Assembly: GCA_041498155.1 (NCBI GenBank)
Contig: JBGQHV010000066.1
Span: 1-15,318, forward strand
From: DASTHG01 sp041498155
GTDB lineage: Bacteria; Gemmatimonadota; Gemmatimonadetes; Gemmatimonadales; GWC2-71-9
Length of the DNA: 15,318 nt
Reading direction: 5' to 3'
Under the pieces are notes generated by a model. The model worked only from the letters and a program-made list of their open reading frames with translations. It was not told where the DNA came from and did no database searches. Shown here piece by piece: positions 8,050-15,241 of the stretch. Position 1 is the stretch's first letter. The number at the start of each line of letters is the position of its first letter. The position numbers and the translations under genes are program-made.

Positions 8050-8652
8050 ATGCAGATGAGGCCAATACTGATCCTGGCCGCGCTCGGCGCGGCCTGCAAC
8101 AACGGCTCCGGTCCTCCTGATCCGGTTCCTACCAGCCAGCTCCACTTCGTCGTCCAGGATTCGACGGCGCCGCCGCTCCTGTCCGACAGCGCCAGCTTCT
8201 ACGCCAAGGTGGGGAGTGATCGCCGGGTGGAGTTGTTCTACCAGGGCTCGTCACCGACCGATACCGGGGAAGCGTTTCTGCAATTCGAGGTGAGGGGCAA
8301 CAGCCTGCTGGCGCATCCCGACGGCAGTCCGTTTGTGCCGGGGGACTCGATTCTCATCACGGTCACCGCGGGCGACCCGGGCACGTTCGATTTTACGTTT
8401 TCGCCGACGGGGCTGACGTTCAATCCCGCCGATCCGGCCCGCCTCCACATCGAGTACAACCACTCGAACCACGATTTCAACCGGGATGGCCGGGAGGATT
8501 CCGAGGACAGCCACGCGGAGACCATGCTGGCCGTCTGGCGCCGCGAGCCCCCCGATACGGTGTGGACGAAGGTCGGCACCGCGAAGAACGAGGAGTTCGA
8601 CGAGATCGAAGGGGTCATTCTGTCGTTCAGCCATTACGCGGTCGCCTGGTAG
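8050..8652 (+). CDS. Putative lipoprotein with ZU5-like C-terminal region and Ca-binding-type loop
   Basis: A 200-residue predicted lipoprotein of no known function. Residues 1-15 are a short charged-hydrophobic leader ending ALGAAC, with Cys16 as probable lipidation site (Gly at -3 is not ideal), followed by a Gly/Pro-rich spacer. The part from about 95 recalls ZU5 domains seen in bacterial surface proteins: GTFDFTFSPTGLTFNPADPA, then a beta strand, and a final ILSFSHYAVAW. Between them, DFNRDGREDSED (142-153) has the D-x-N-x-D-G spacing of EF-hand or dockerin-type calcium loops. The ATG at 8050 has GAGGG 6 bases upstream and follows the sigma-54-like promoter; an ATG two codons later is an alternative. 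The stop TAG is part of the TAGGAGG that supplies the ribosome-binding site of the next gene. Confidence 0.75.
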   Translation: MQMRPILILAALGAACNNGSGPPDPVPTSQLHFVVQDSTAPPLLSDSASFYAKVGSDRRVELFYQGSSPTDTGEAFLQFEVRGNSLLAHPDGSPFVPGDSILITVTAGDPGTFDFTFSPTGLTFNPADPARLHIEYNHSNHDFNRDGREDSEDSHAETMLAVWRREPPDTVWTKVGTAKNEEFDEIEGVILSFSHYAVAW

Positions 8653-8668
8653 GAGGTCACAGGACGCC

Positions 8669-9667
8669 GTGTTGCCGCCGCTCGCCGACGAATCCGCCCT
8701 CCTCTCCCAGCTCCAAGCGTTGGCGCTGGAGGGTCGGTATCGTGAAGTGATCGACGGGATCAGCGCATTGCCGGCCGGAGTGGCCGACGATCGCGCCCCC
8801 CTCGCGCTGCTCGCGGCGGAAGCGTACGGCCGGTTGGGGGAGTTTGACGCCGCGGCCCGTTGGGCGGCGCGCGCGCTCGAGCTCGCGCAGCGCCGCCTCG
8901 ACACGCCAGCCGAGCTGCGTGCCGTGCACTACCAGGGTGCCATCGCCTGGCAGCGGGGCGCGGTGGAAGAAGCCGAGGCGCACTTCCAGCGGGCGCTCGA
9001 GCTGGCGCGCGCGCTCATGGACGTCGCGGCCCAAGCCCGGGCCTTCAACAATCTGGGGATCCTGCGCAACCTGCTCGGCCTCCCCGACGAAGCGCTGACG
9101 AACTACCAGCTGGCCCTCGCCTCCTACCAGCAGGACGGCAACCTTCGCGGCATGGCCGAGTCGCATACCAATATGGAAATCAGCTGGCTGGCGCTGGGGA
9201 ACCCAGAGCGCGCGCGTGGCGCCGCCGACGAAGCGGTGCGCTTGGCGCGCGAAGTGGGCGACCCGACGCTAGTTGGATTGACATTGGTCGCGCGGGCCGA
9301 GGCGAGTCTGGCGCTGGGAGATCCGGCACTCGCGCTGGCCGAGTTGCGACGCGCTGAGCAGTCGTACGAGAGTGTCCAGTTCACGGCCGGGCTCCCGGAG
9401 CTGCACCGGATCGAGGCCGCGGTGGCGCGCGCGCGTTCAGACCTGGCGGGGTCGAAGCGCCTGCTGGAACGGGCGCGCGAGCTGGCGCCGGGGATAGCGT
9501 CGCTCGACACGCAGGCCGAGATCGAGCGCGACCTGGGCGACACCCTCGCCGCTCTGGGCGACGCCGTCGGGGCGCGTGCGGCGCGTGAGCGCGCCCTCGC
9601 CCTGTTCCGCCGCCTCGGCGCGCGCCACGCCGAACAGGCACTCACCGCCCTGCTCGCGACGCAGTAG
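8669..9667 (+). CDS. TPR-repeat protein
   Basis: A 332-residue all-helical protein made of about six to seven tetratricopeptide-like hairpins, clearest at 83-116 (AVHYQGAIAWQRGAVEEAEA), 123-156 (AFNNLGILRNLLGLPDEALT), 163-196 and 203-236. No signal peptide or membrane segment is visible, so it is likely a cytoplasmic scaffold or interaction protein; no enzymatic domain is seen. The GTG at 8669 is chosen because AGGAGG lies at 8651-8656, 12 bases before; TTG at 8672 is possible. It begins 16 bases after the lipoprotein stop and is probably translated from the same message, with the MCP-like gene 39 bases further on. Confidence 0.85.
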   Translation: MLPPLADESALLSQLQALALEGRYREVIDGISALPAGVADDRAPLALLAAEAYGRLGEFDAAARWAARALELAQRRLDTPAELRAVHYQGAIAWQRGAVEEAEAHFQRALELARALMDVAAQARAFNNLGILRNLLGLPDEALTNYQLALASYQQDGNLRGMAESHTNMEISWLALGNPERARGAADEAVRLAREVGDPTLVGLTLVARAEASLALGDPALALAELRRAEQSYESVQFTAGLPELHRIEAAVARARSDLAGSKRLLERARELAPGIASLDTQAEIERDLGDTLAALGDAVGARAARERALALFRRLGARHAEQALTALLATQ

Positions 9668-9706
9668 CATTCCCTGTCTCCTCACCCCGGCCGGCAGGCC
9701 AGGCCT

Positions 9707-11473
9707 TTGGCGGACGTGACAGGGTTCGAAGCGACTCCCCAGACACCGGGCGGCGGCCCGCGGTCGCGGCCGTCTCTCGCGACGCGCATGCGCGGCTGGT
9801 CCGACGACGCCGGCTACGAACAACGCCTCAAAGACCTCGAGACCTTTTCCCGCAGCCATCGGCGTCGGTGGGGGCTTATCGCGGTCGGCGCGGTGCTCGC
9901 CCTGATCGGTAGCTTCGGCGGCACGGTGCCGACGCCCGCGGGCACGATCGTGCTCGCCGCCGGCGGGTTCGCCGCCCTCAATGTGTTGCTCGGTATCGTC
10001 CACGAGCGCGGCTGGTATCGCTGGTGGCTCATCTACGCCTTCGCCCTGCTCGATGTGATCTACGTCGCGCTCCTGGTCACGTGGTTCGGGCACGGCGGAC
10101 TCGTCGCGGCGTTCTTCATCGCAGTGCTGCCCTACGCCTTCGAGCAGGCGCGCGGGGTCGGGGACTTCCTGGTCTTGATGGCCTCGATCGCCTACCTGGC
10201 CGCCTGTTTCCTGCACGGCCGGCTCTATCCCGGCACTCCGGGGCTCGAGACGGGCGCGTTCATCGAGACCGTCGCGTTCATCCTCGTCGCGGTGGGGCTG
10301 AACCGGATTCCCGCGACGCTCATCACGCGCATCCGGCACGCCCGCAACGTGATGGGCGAGGCGGAGCAGGGGTTCCTCGCCGTCCGCGCGGCCGCGACGG
10401 AATCAGACGAGCTGGGTTTCCTGGAGCAGAGCTTCAACCGGATGCTGGATGAGATCGGCAACACGATTTCGACGGTGCAGCGGGAAGCGGACGAAGTGGC
10501 CGCATTCGCCGAGGAGCTGGCCGCTTCAGCCGAGCAGATCCATGCGACGTCGGAAGCGGTCACGCAGACGGCTCAGGAGCTGGCCAGCGATCTGGGGCGT
10601 CAGCGTGGGCTCGCCGAAGGGGCCCGTGGAGAGAGCGCCAAGGCGGCCGACCAGGCCGGGGCACTCCGGACGCGCGCTGAAATGATGCAGGTGGACGCGC
10701 GGCGCCTCGTGTCGGCGGCCGAGCGCGGCCGGGAGCGGGTGGCGCGCGCAGGGCAGACCCTGCGCACCGTGGGCGAAGAGGTTCGAGCGACCGCGGCGAC
10801 GGTGGCCGGTCTTTCGGGAATGTCGGATCGGATCGGGGGGTTCGCCCAGGCGATTGCCAGAATCGCGCGCCAGACCCACCTGCTGGCGTTGAACGCCGCC
10901 ATCGAAGCCGCCCGTGCCGAGGAGCACGGGGAAGGCTTCGCGGTTGTGGCGGATGAGGTGCGGACGCTCGCCGCCGAAGCGGCACGCTCGGCGCGAGAGG
11001 TCGCCGAGCTGGTGACCGAGCTGCGCGTGGGCATCGATGCCGCCGCCCGCGCCATGCAGACCGGTGAAGCCCAGGTACGCGACATCGGCGCGGTCGCCGC
11101 CGAAGCCGATGGCGCCCTGCTCGAGCTGCACCAGGGGGTCCAGCTGATCGGCGATCTCGTTAACGCCACGGCCGACGTGTCGCGCAGCCAGGCGACCCGG
11201 CTGGCGGAGCTGGCGCAGTCGCTCCAGCAGGTCGCGGCGATCTCGAGCAGCTCCTCGGAAAGTGCGGACGGGGCGGCGGCCGCGACCCGGTCGCAGATCA
11301 GTTCGATGAGCGATCTCACCGCCACGTCGCAGCAGCTCGCCCAGCTGGCGGAACGACTGCGCGCCAGCATCGCGCGGTTCTCGGTGATGCGGCGGGAGCA
11401 CGTCACCGCGGAGCATCGCAGCGTGACGGCCGAGCAGCGCATTCCCCAGCCGATCCCCGTCCCGGGCACCTGA
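9707..11473 (+). CDS. Methyl-accepting-chemotaxis-like protein with multi-pass membrane domain
   Basis: Up to 588 residues. About six hydrophobic segments (roughly 54-71, 79-97, 105-125, 129-147, 152-170 and 184-200) separated by short loops leave no room for a periplasmic ligand domain. A HAMP-like stretch follows (about 201-255, with DELGFLEQSFNRMLDEI), then a long coiled-coil signalling domain whose hairpin tip reads IARQTHLLALNAAIEAARAE (386-405) and FAVVADEVRTLA (411-422). This is the CheA/CheW-contact region of chemoreceptors; the usual QTN is QTH and ARAGE is ARAEE. It would sense an intramembrane or cytoplasmic cue and signal to a kinase encoded elsewhere, since no che genes are nearby. 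The start is uncertain: TTG 9707, GTG 9716 and ATG 9788 are all in frame and none has a good Shine-Dalgarno sequence. The extreme C-terminus has no recognisable CheR-docking pentapeptide. Confidence 0.88.
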   Translation: MADVTGFEATPQTPGGGPRSRPSLATRMRGWSDDAGYEQRLKDLETFSRSHRRRWGLIAVGAVLALIGSFGGTVPTPAGTIVLAAGGFAALNVLLGIVHERGWYRWWLIYAFALLDVIYVALLVTWFGHGGLVAAFFIAVLPYAFEQARGVGDFLVLMASIAYLAACFLHGRLYPGTPGLETGAFIETVAFILVAVGLNRIPATLITRIRHARNVMGEAEQGFLAVRAAATESDELGFLEQSFNRMLDEIGNTISTVQREADEVAAFAEELAASAEQIHATSEAVTQTAQELASDLGRQRGLAEGARGESAKAADQAGALRTRAEMMQVDARRLVSAAERGRERVARAGQTLRTVGEEVRATAATVAGLSGMSDRIGGFAQAIARIARQTHLLALNAAIEAARAEEHGEGFAVVADEVRTLAAEAARSAREVAELVTELRVGIDAAARAMQTGEAQVRDIGAVAAEADGALLELHQGVQLIGDLVNATADVSRSQATRLAELAQSLQQVAAISSSSSESADGAAAATRSQISSMSDLTATSQQLAQLAERLRASIARFSVMRREHVTAEHRSVTAEQRIPQPIPVPGT

Positions 11474-11475
11474 GC

Positions 11476-11492
11476 GCCGGGGTCACCCCGGC
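11476..11492. terminator. Shared hairpin between convergent genes
   Basis: GCCGGGG (11476-11482) and CCCCGGC (11486-11492) form a 7-bp stem with loop TCA, which is the complement of the AraC-type gene's stop codon. The convergent stops are only 9 bases apart. It may end transcription from both sides, but it has no T-run. Confidence 0.4.
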
Positions 11493-12346
11493 CGGAAGAC
11501 GGTCGCGGCGTCCGATCCTTGGTCCCCGACACCAACGTTCATGGGGCGGAACGCGCGGAACGCCTCCCGGTACGGGGTGACGAGAAGGTCGACATAACGG
11601 GCCAGCGCCACCTCGAAGGGAAAGCGCTGGCGGTACTCTCCCGCCGTGACGCCCAGCATCGCCTTGAGATGACGGCTGAAGCTCTGGGGCGAGGAGAAAT
11701 CGAGCCGGTAAGCGACATCCGCCACCGAAAGGCCGGGGTTGCGGAACAGATCGGCCGCGTGCACGAGTCGCATCCCGGCCAGGTAGGTCTTGGGTGACGG
11801 CAGCGTCGCCCGCAGGAAACGCGACATGAGGGTGCTGGGAGGAATGCGCAGGTGCCGCGCCAAGGCGCGCACCGTGCGCAGCACCGGCGCCAACCGCGTC
11901 AGCGCCTCGAAGAACAGCCGCGTATCTTCCGGGACGTCGTCCCCCAGGGCGGGGATCAGTCGGTGTAGAACGCGCGCCGCCACCGGGGACGCCGGCTGCC
12001 CCACCAGATCGCGCAGTCGCCGCCAGCCGCTCGCCTCGGTGCAGTCGACCGCGGCGCGCACGCCGCTGGCGCCGAGGCGGAGCAGCGTCTCGGTGGCGTG
12101 ATGGTCGTGCCGCGAGACGAGTGCCACGGCGGGAATCGCCGGAAACTCGCGCACCAGCCGGGCGACCGCCGGCCAGTCGTCCCCGCAGCGGTGCACCGAC
12201 AACACGATGGCATCGACCCGACGCCGCCGGGCGGCGCTCAGCACCTCGCGGCACGAGTCGGCATGCACCGACACGAAGCACCCATCCCCGACCGCTTCGA
12301 ATCGGTGGCGCTCGGCAGGCGGAAGCAACGTGCAGACGGTGACCAT
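11483..12346 (-). CDS. AraC-family transcriptional regulator with receiver-like N-domain
   Basis: A 287-residue regulator. The C-terminal part, about 155-242, is an AraC/XylS DNA-binding domain with two helix-turn-helix units: LRTVRALARHLRIPPSTLMSRF, then LSVADVAYRLDFSSPQSFSRHLKAMLGVTAGEYRQRF. Residues 1-115 resemble a CheY-like fold (VDAIVLSV, then PAVALVSRHDHHATETLLRLGASG) but have Ser50 near the place of the phospho-acceptor Asp, so it is likely a pseudoreceiver. A 45-residue tail follows the DNA-binding domain. Targets are unknown; divergent or nearby genes are candidates only by position. The ATG at 12346 gives a full domain but lacks a clear Shine-Dalgarno sequence. It is convergent with the MCP-like gene and shares orientation with the macrodomain gene 192 bp upstream. 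Confidence 0.85.
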   Translation of the reverse strand: MVTVCTLLPPAERHRFEAVGDGCFVSVHADSCREVLSAARRRRVDAIVLSVHRCGDDWPAVARLVREFPAIPAVALVSRHDHHATETLLRLGASGVRAAVDCTEASGWRRLRDLVGQPASPVAARVLHRLIPALGDDVPEDTRLFFEALTRLAPVLRTVRALARHLRIPPSTLMSRFLRATLPSPKTYLAGMRLVHAADLFRNPGLSVADVAYRLDFSSPQSFSRHLKAMLGVTAGEYRQRFPFEVALARYVDLLVTPYREAFRAFRPMNVGVGDQGSDAATVFRPG

Positions 12347-12538
12347 GGCGGTGCGACACGATACGCGCGGGACTTCAACGACCGGTCAAGGTCGCATCTC
12401 TTCGGCCCAAACCCCCCGCCGAGATCCCAGCCCCCTTCAAGCCGGCGTCAAACCACGGCCGGCGGGAGCAGCGCAGGGGGCGCCATCGGCGAGGAATTGC
12501 TCCAGCGACGCGGCAAATCGCTCCGCCGCACCACTCGG
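12347..12538. other. 192-bp intergenic region between macrodomain and AraC-type genes
   Basis: No gene was recognised. An 8-base palindrome GACCGGTC lies at 12379-12386, and two self-complementary GCCGGC blocks (12441-12446 and 12458-12463) could pair as a hairpin downstream of the macrodomain gene on the minus strand. The AraC-type gene presumably has its promoter here, but no convincing -35/-10 pair was found. Confidence 0.4.
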
Positions 12539-13057
12539 TCACGCGTCGCGCCGGTGTCCCAGCAGCTCCAGATACACGTTCCAGTCCCGCTCACGAAAGC
12601 ACACGAACCGCACCACCTCCACGCTGGTCGGGCCGGACGACGCGTCGCGTACGGCCTCGATGGCGATGCGCGCGGCCGGCTCGAACGGGAATCCGTACGC
12701 GCCGGTACTGATCGCGGGGAAGGCGAGCGAGCGGATGGCGTGGTCGGTGGCGAGCTGCATCGCGCTGACGTAGCAGCGGCGCAGCAGATCGGGCTCGCCG
12801 CGGTCTCCACCCGACCACACCGGTCCCGCCGTGTGGATGACGAACCGCGCCGGCAGACGGTATGCCTTGGTGATCCGAGCCGCTCCGGTGGGACAGCCGC
12901 CCACGGTGCGGCATTCCTCCAGCAGCTCGGGGCCCGCCGCCCGGTGAATTGCCCCATCCACACCGCCGCCGCCCAGCAAGGTCGTGTTGGCCGCGTTCAC
13001 GATCGCGTCCACGACCTGCGCGGTGATGTCGCCCTGGACCGCCTCGAGACGGGTCAC
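12539..13057 (-). CDS. Macrodomain protein, O-acetyl-ADP-ribose deacetylase / ADP-ribosyl hydrolase type
   Basis: A complete 172-residue single macrodomain, the usual size of the YmdB/MacroD class. These cytosolic proteins hydrolyse O-acetyl-ADP-ribose and remove ADP-ribose from acidic residues. Motifs are GDIT (9-12), NAAN (21-24), the long catalytic loop GGGGVDGAIHRAAG (29-42), CPTGAARIT (55-63), LPARFVIHTAGPVW (68-81) and the diphosphate loop STGAYGFP (117-124). The GTG at 13057 is chosen because family members begin a few residues before GDIT and GAGG lies 4 bases upstream of the GTG; the frame continues upstream to 13195, overlapping the kinase start region, without homology. It is divergent from the tandem kinases across 115 bp. 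Confidence 0.93.
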   Translation of the reverse strand: MTRLEAVQGDITAQVVDAIVNAANTTLLGGGGVDGAIHRAAGPELLEECRTVGGCPTGAARITKAYRLPARFVIHTAGPVWSGGDRGEPDLLRRCYVSAMQLATDHAIRSLAFPAISTGAYGFPFEPAARIAIEAVRDASSGPTSVEVVRFVCFRERDWNVYLELLGHRRDA

Positions 13058-13088
13058 GTCGCCTCGACGGAAGCTGCGGTGCGCCAAG

Positions 13089-13115
13089 CGGATAGCATGC
13101 CGACCATGGTGGCAA
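13089..13115 (-). promoter_or_regulatory. Possible promoter of the macrodomain gene
   Basis: On the minus strand TTGCCA (13115-13110, 5 of 6 to TTGACA) is followed after 15 bp by TATCCG (13094-13089) preceded by TGC, an extended -10 pattern. Transcription would begin near 13082, about 25 bases before the GTG. The spacing is short and the -10 is only 3 of 6. Confidence 0.3.
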
Positions 13116-13172
13116 GCTACCTTCCGCGAGGCGTCGGGCAACCGCATCTTAGTCGGTCTACCGAAAGCAGGG

Positions 13173-14024
13173 ATGATGCCGCGACGGGACCTCATCGAAC
13201 GGGTGCGGAAGGCGTTGGGGGACCGCTACGAGATCATCACGGCGGTCGGCCGCGGCGGCAACGCGTCGATCTTCGGGGCATTCGACAAGGACCGCAACCG
13301 GGTGGCCGTCAAGGTGCTACACCCCGAGCTCGCCGCCTCGGTAGCCGCCGACCGCTTCCTGCGTGAGATCCGCTACGCCGGCAAGCTGCACCATCCCCAT
13401 ATCGCGCCGCTCCTGGACAGCGGCGAGAGCGATTATCTGCTCTGGTTCGTGATGCCGTTCGTGCCCGGTGAATCGTTGCGCAGCGCGTTGCACCGCGAGC
13501 ACCAGATGGCCGTGGACTTCACCGTCAGAGTCGGGTGCGAGGTTCTCGAAGCGTTGACCCACGCCCACGCCCAGGGGCTGGCGCACCGCGACATCAAGCC
13601 GGACAACATCGTGCTCTCGCCGGAGGGCGCGGTCCTGGTCGATTTCGGCATCGCCCGCGCCATCGCCCAGTCGGAAGGGGACCGCGTGACGCGCAGCGGG
13701 TTCGTCGTCGGGACCGAGGAGTACATGAGTCCGGAGCAAGCGGCCGGCGAGACCGTCGACGGCCGGACCGACCTGTACTCACTTGGGATCGTCTTGTTCG
13801 AGGCCATGGCTGGCCGGCCTCCGTTCTCGGCCCCCAGCGCCGCGGCCGTCATCGACATGCAGCAGCATCACGAACCCCCCTCACTGCAAGCGCTGCGGCC
13901 GGAGGTCGCTCCGGGGCTGGCCGCGGTAATCGCCCGGGCGCTCAAGAAGCGCCCTGAGGACCGCTGGCAGAACGCCGAGGACATGCGCCTGGCGTTGCTG
14001 CCGTTCAGCCTCGCCGCCGGATGA
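13173..14024 (+). CDS. Soluble Hanks-type Ser/Thr protein kinase, first of a tandem pair
   Basis: A 283-residue kinase consisting of the catalytic domain alone. Motifs: glycine-rich loop VGRGGNASIF (25-34), Lys47 in VAVKVL, HRDIKPDN (138-145, Asp140), DFG (157-159), SPE (186-188). The domain ends at LLPFSLAAG with no membrane segment, so it is cytosolic. Start candidates are ATG 13173 and ATG 13176; GAAAG at 13163-13167 and AGG at 13169-13171 fit the second slightly better. The final TGA overlaps the next kinase's ATG (ATGA), so the two are translationally coupled and may phosphorylate each other. The divergent macrodomain gene shares the 115-bp upstream region. Confidence 0.92.
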   Translation: MMPRRDLIERVRKALGDRYEIITAVGRGGNASIFGAFDKDRNRVAVKVLHPELAASVAADRFLREIRYAGKLHHPHIAPLLDSGESDYLLWFVMPFVPGESLRSALHREHQMAVDFTVRVGCEVLEALTHAHAQGLAHRDIKPDNIVLSPEGAVLVDFGIARAIAQSEGDRVTRSGFVVGTEEYMSPEQAAGETVDGRTDLYSLGIVLFEAMAGRPPFSAPSAAAVIDMQQHHEPPSLQALRPEVAPGLAAVIARALKKRPEDRWQNAEDMRLALLPFSLAAG

Positions 14025-15241
14025 CCGACCCCCTCTTCACGCAGGTCGCAACCGCGCTGGGCGGGCGGTACACCCTGGTACGCCTGCTCGGCCAGGGCGG
14101 GATGGGCGCAGTGTTCCTCGGGCGCGACGTCAAACTGGGTCGCGAGGTGGCGATCAAGGTCCTGCCCCCGACCACGCAAGCCTACCTCGGGAGCGAGCGA
14201 TTTCAACGTGAGGTCCAGCTCGCCGCCAAACTCTCGCACCCGCACATCGTGCCGTTGTTCGAAGCCGACGAGGTGGACGGGTTCCTGTACTATGTCATGG
14301 GCTACATCGAAGGGGAGTCGCTCGCCGAGCGGCTGACCAGCCAGGGAGCGCTGGCCCTCGACGAAGCGATTCGGATCACCGCCGAAGTCGGCGACGCGCT
14401 GCAATACGCCCACGAGCGCGGCATCATCCATCGCGACATCAAACCGGCCAACATTCTCCTTTCGGGCGGCCACGCTCTCGTCACCGACTTCGGGATCGCG
14501 AAGAGCATCACCGAATCGGAGGAGGGCCAGGGCCAGACCCTCACCGGCACCGGCATCACGGTGGGGACCGCCGCCTACATGAGCCCCGAACAGGCGAGCG
14601 GTGAGCGCCGCATCGATGCCCGCAGCGACGTGTATGCCCTCGCGGCAGTGTTGTACGAAATGCTCACGGGGGAGCCGCCCTTCACCGGCCCCAATGCGCA
14701 GGCGGTCGTCGCGCGCATTCTCGTGGACAATCCCCGCACCGTGCGCACCGTGCGGCCCAACGTCCCGGTTCACGTCGAGCAGGCGCTGCTCGCCGGCCTC
14801 GCCAAGGTGCCGGGTGACCGCCCACCGTCGGCCAAGGCGTTCGTCGACAGCCTGTCGCCGCCGACGACGGAGCAGCGTGTCGTGCGCCGGAGCCTCTGGC
14901 CGCGACTGGCGGCAGCGGTGGGCGTCGTGGGGGCCGGAGCGATCACGGTGGTCCTGTTGTCCCGTCCCAGCCACCCACCCGCGGCGCGGCCCGCCGGCAT
15001 GGTGCGGGTGCCCGCCGACAGCTATCCCGTGGGCGGGGGCAGGGGCCGCGCGAGTCACATCGTCGTCCTCGATTCGTTCTACCTCGACTCGACCGAGGTC
15101 ACGGTGGCGGCGTACCAGCGCTACCTCGACTCGACGGCGACCACCGCGCCCTGGCGGCAGAGTCCGCCCAAGAGTTGGCCGGCCACGGGCGTCCTCTGGA
15201 GCGAAGCCCAGCGCTACTGTCAGTGGCGCGGTGCCCGCTAG
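14021..15241 (+). CDS. Transmembrane Ser/Thr kinase with FGE-sulfatase-like ectodomain, interrupted by in-frame TAG
   Basis: As read, 406 residues. The kinase domain has glycine loop LGQGGMGAVF (23-32), Lys46 in VAIKVL, HRDIKPAN (137-144, Asp139), DFG (156-158) and SPE (188-190). A single membrane segment lies at about 293-314 (LWPRLAAAVGVVGAGAITVVLL without its first residue), then an outside domain from about 327 that matches the formylglycine-generating-enzyme/SUMF1 fold: GMVRVPADSYPVGG, FYLDSTEVTVAAYQRYLD and VLWSEAQRYCQWRGAR. In family members the next residues are LPTE; here TAG stands exactly at the Leu. Such fused domains are usually ligand or carbohydrate sensors rather than active FGE. 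If the stop is real, the ectodomain is truncated to under half; if not, the gene runs past the right edge. Confidence 0.88.
   Translation: MTDPLFTQVATALGGRYTLVRLLGQGGMGAVFLGRDVKLGREVAIKVLPPTTQAYLGSERFQREVQLAAKLSHPHIVPLFEADEVDGFLYYVMGYIEGESLAERLTSQGALALDEAIRITAEVGDALQYAHERGIIHRDIKPANILLSGGHALVTDFGIAKSITESEEGQGQTLTGTGITVGTAAYMSPEQASGERRIDARSDVYALAAVLYEMLTGEPPFTGPNAQAVVARILVDNPRTVRTVRPNVPVHVEQALLAGLAKVPGDRPPSAKAFVDSLSPPTTEQRVVRRSLWPRLAAAVGVVGAGAITVVLLSRPSHPPAARPAGMVRVPADSYPVGGGRGRASHIVVLDSFYLDSTEVTVAAYQRYLDSTATTAPWRQSPPKSWPATGVLWSEAQRYCQWRGAR

Noticed and set aside
9682..9694. 13-base string shared by the TPR-MCP gap (9682-9694) and the convergent junction (11483-11495)
   Set aside because: TCACCCCGGCCGG is a low-complexity GC string, and the second copy lies mostly inside a coding sequence; coincidence is likely.
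9437..10339. 300-codon minus-strand open frame across the TPR/MCP junction
   Set aside because: It is antisense to two well-supported genes and rich in Asp/Glu/Arg/Gly/His as expected for a shadow frame.
12379..12386. GACCGGTC palindrome as an AraC-type regulator operator
   Set aside because: Eight bases without extended symmetry occur by chance, and AraC proteins usually bind direct repeats.
12437..12538. 33 in-frame sense codons after the macrodomain TGA, with a helix-like opening (SGAAERFAASLEQFLADGA)
   Set aside because: The macrodomain is complete without it, there is no start codon in that frame, and third-position GC (about two thirds) is below that of the neighbouring genes; TGA read-through or a broken gene is not supported.
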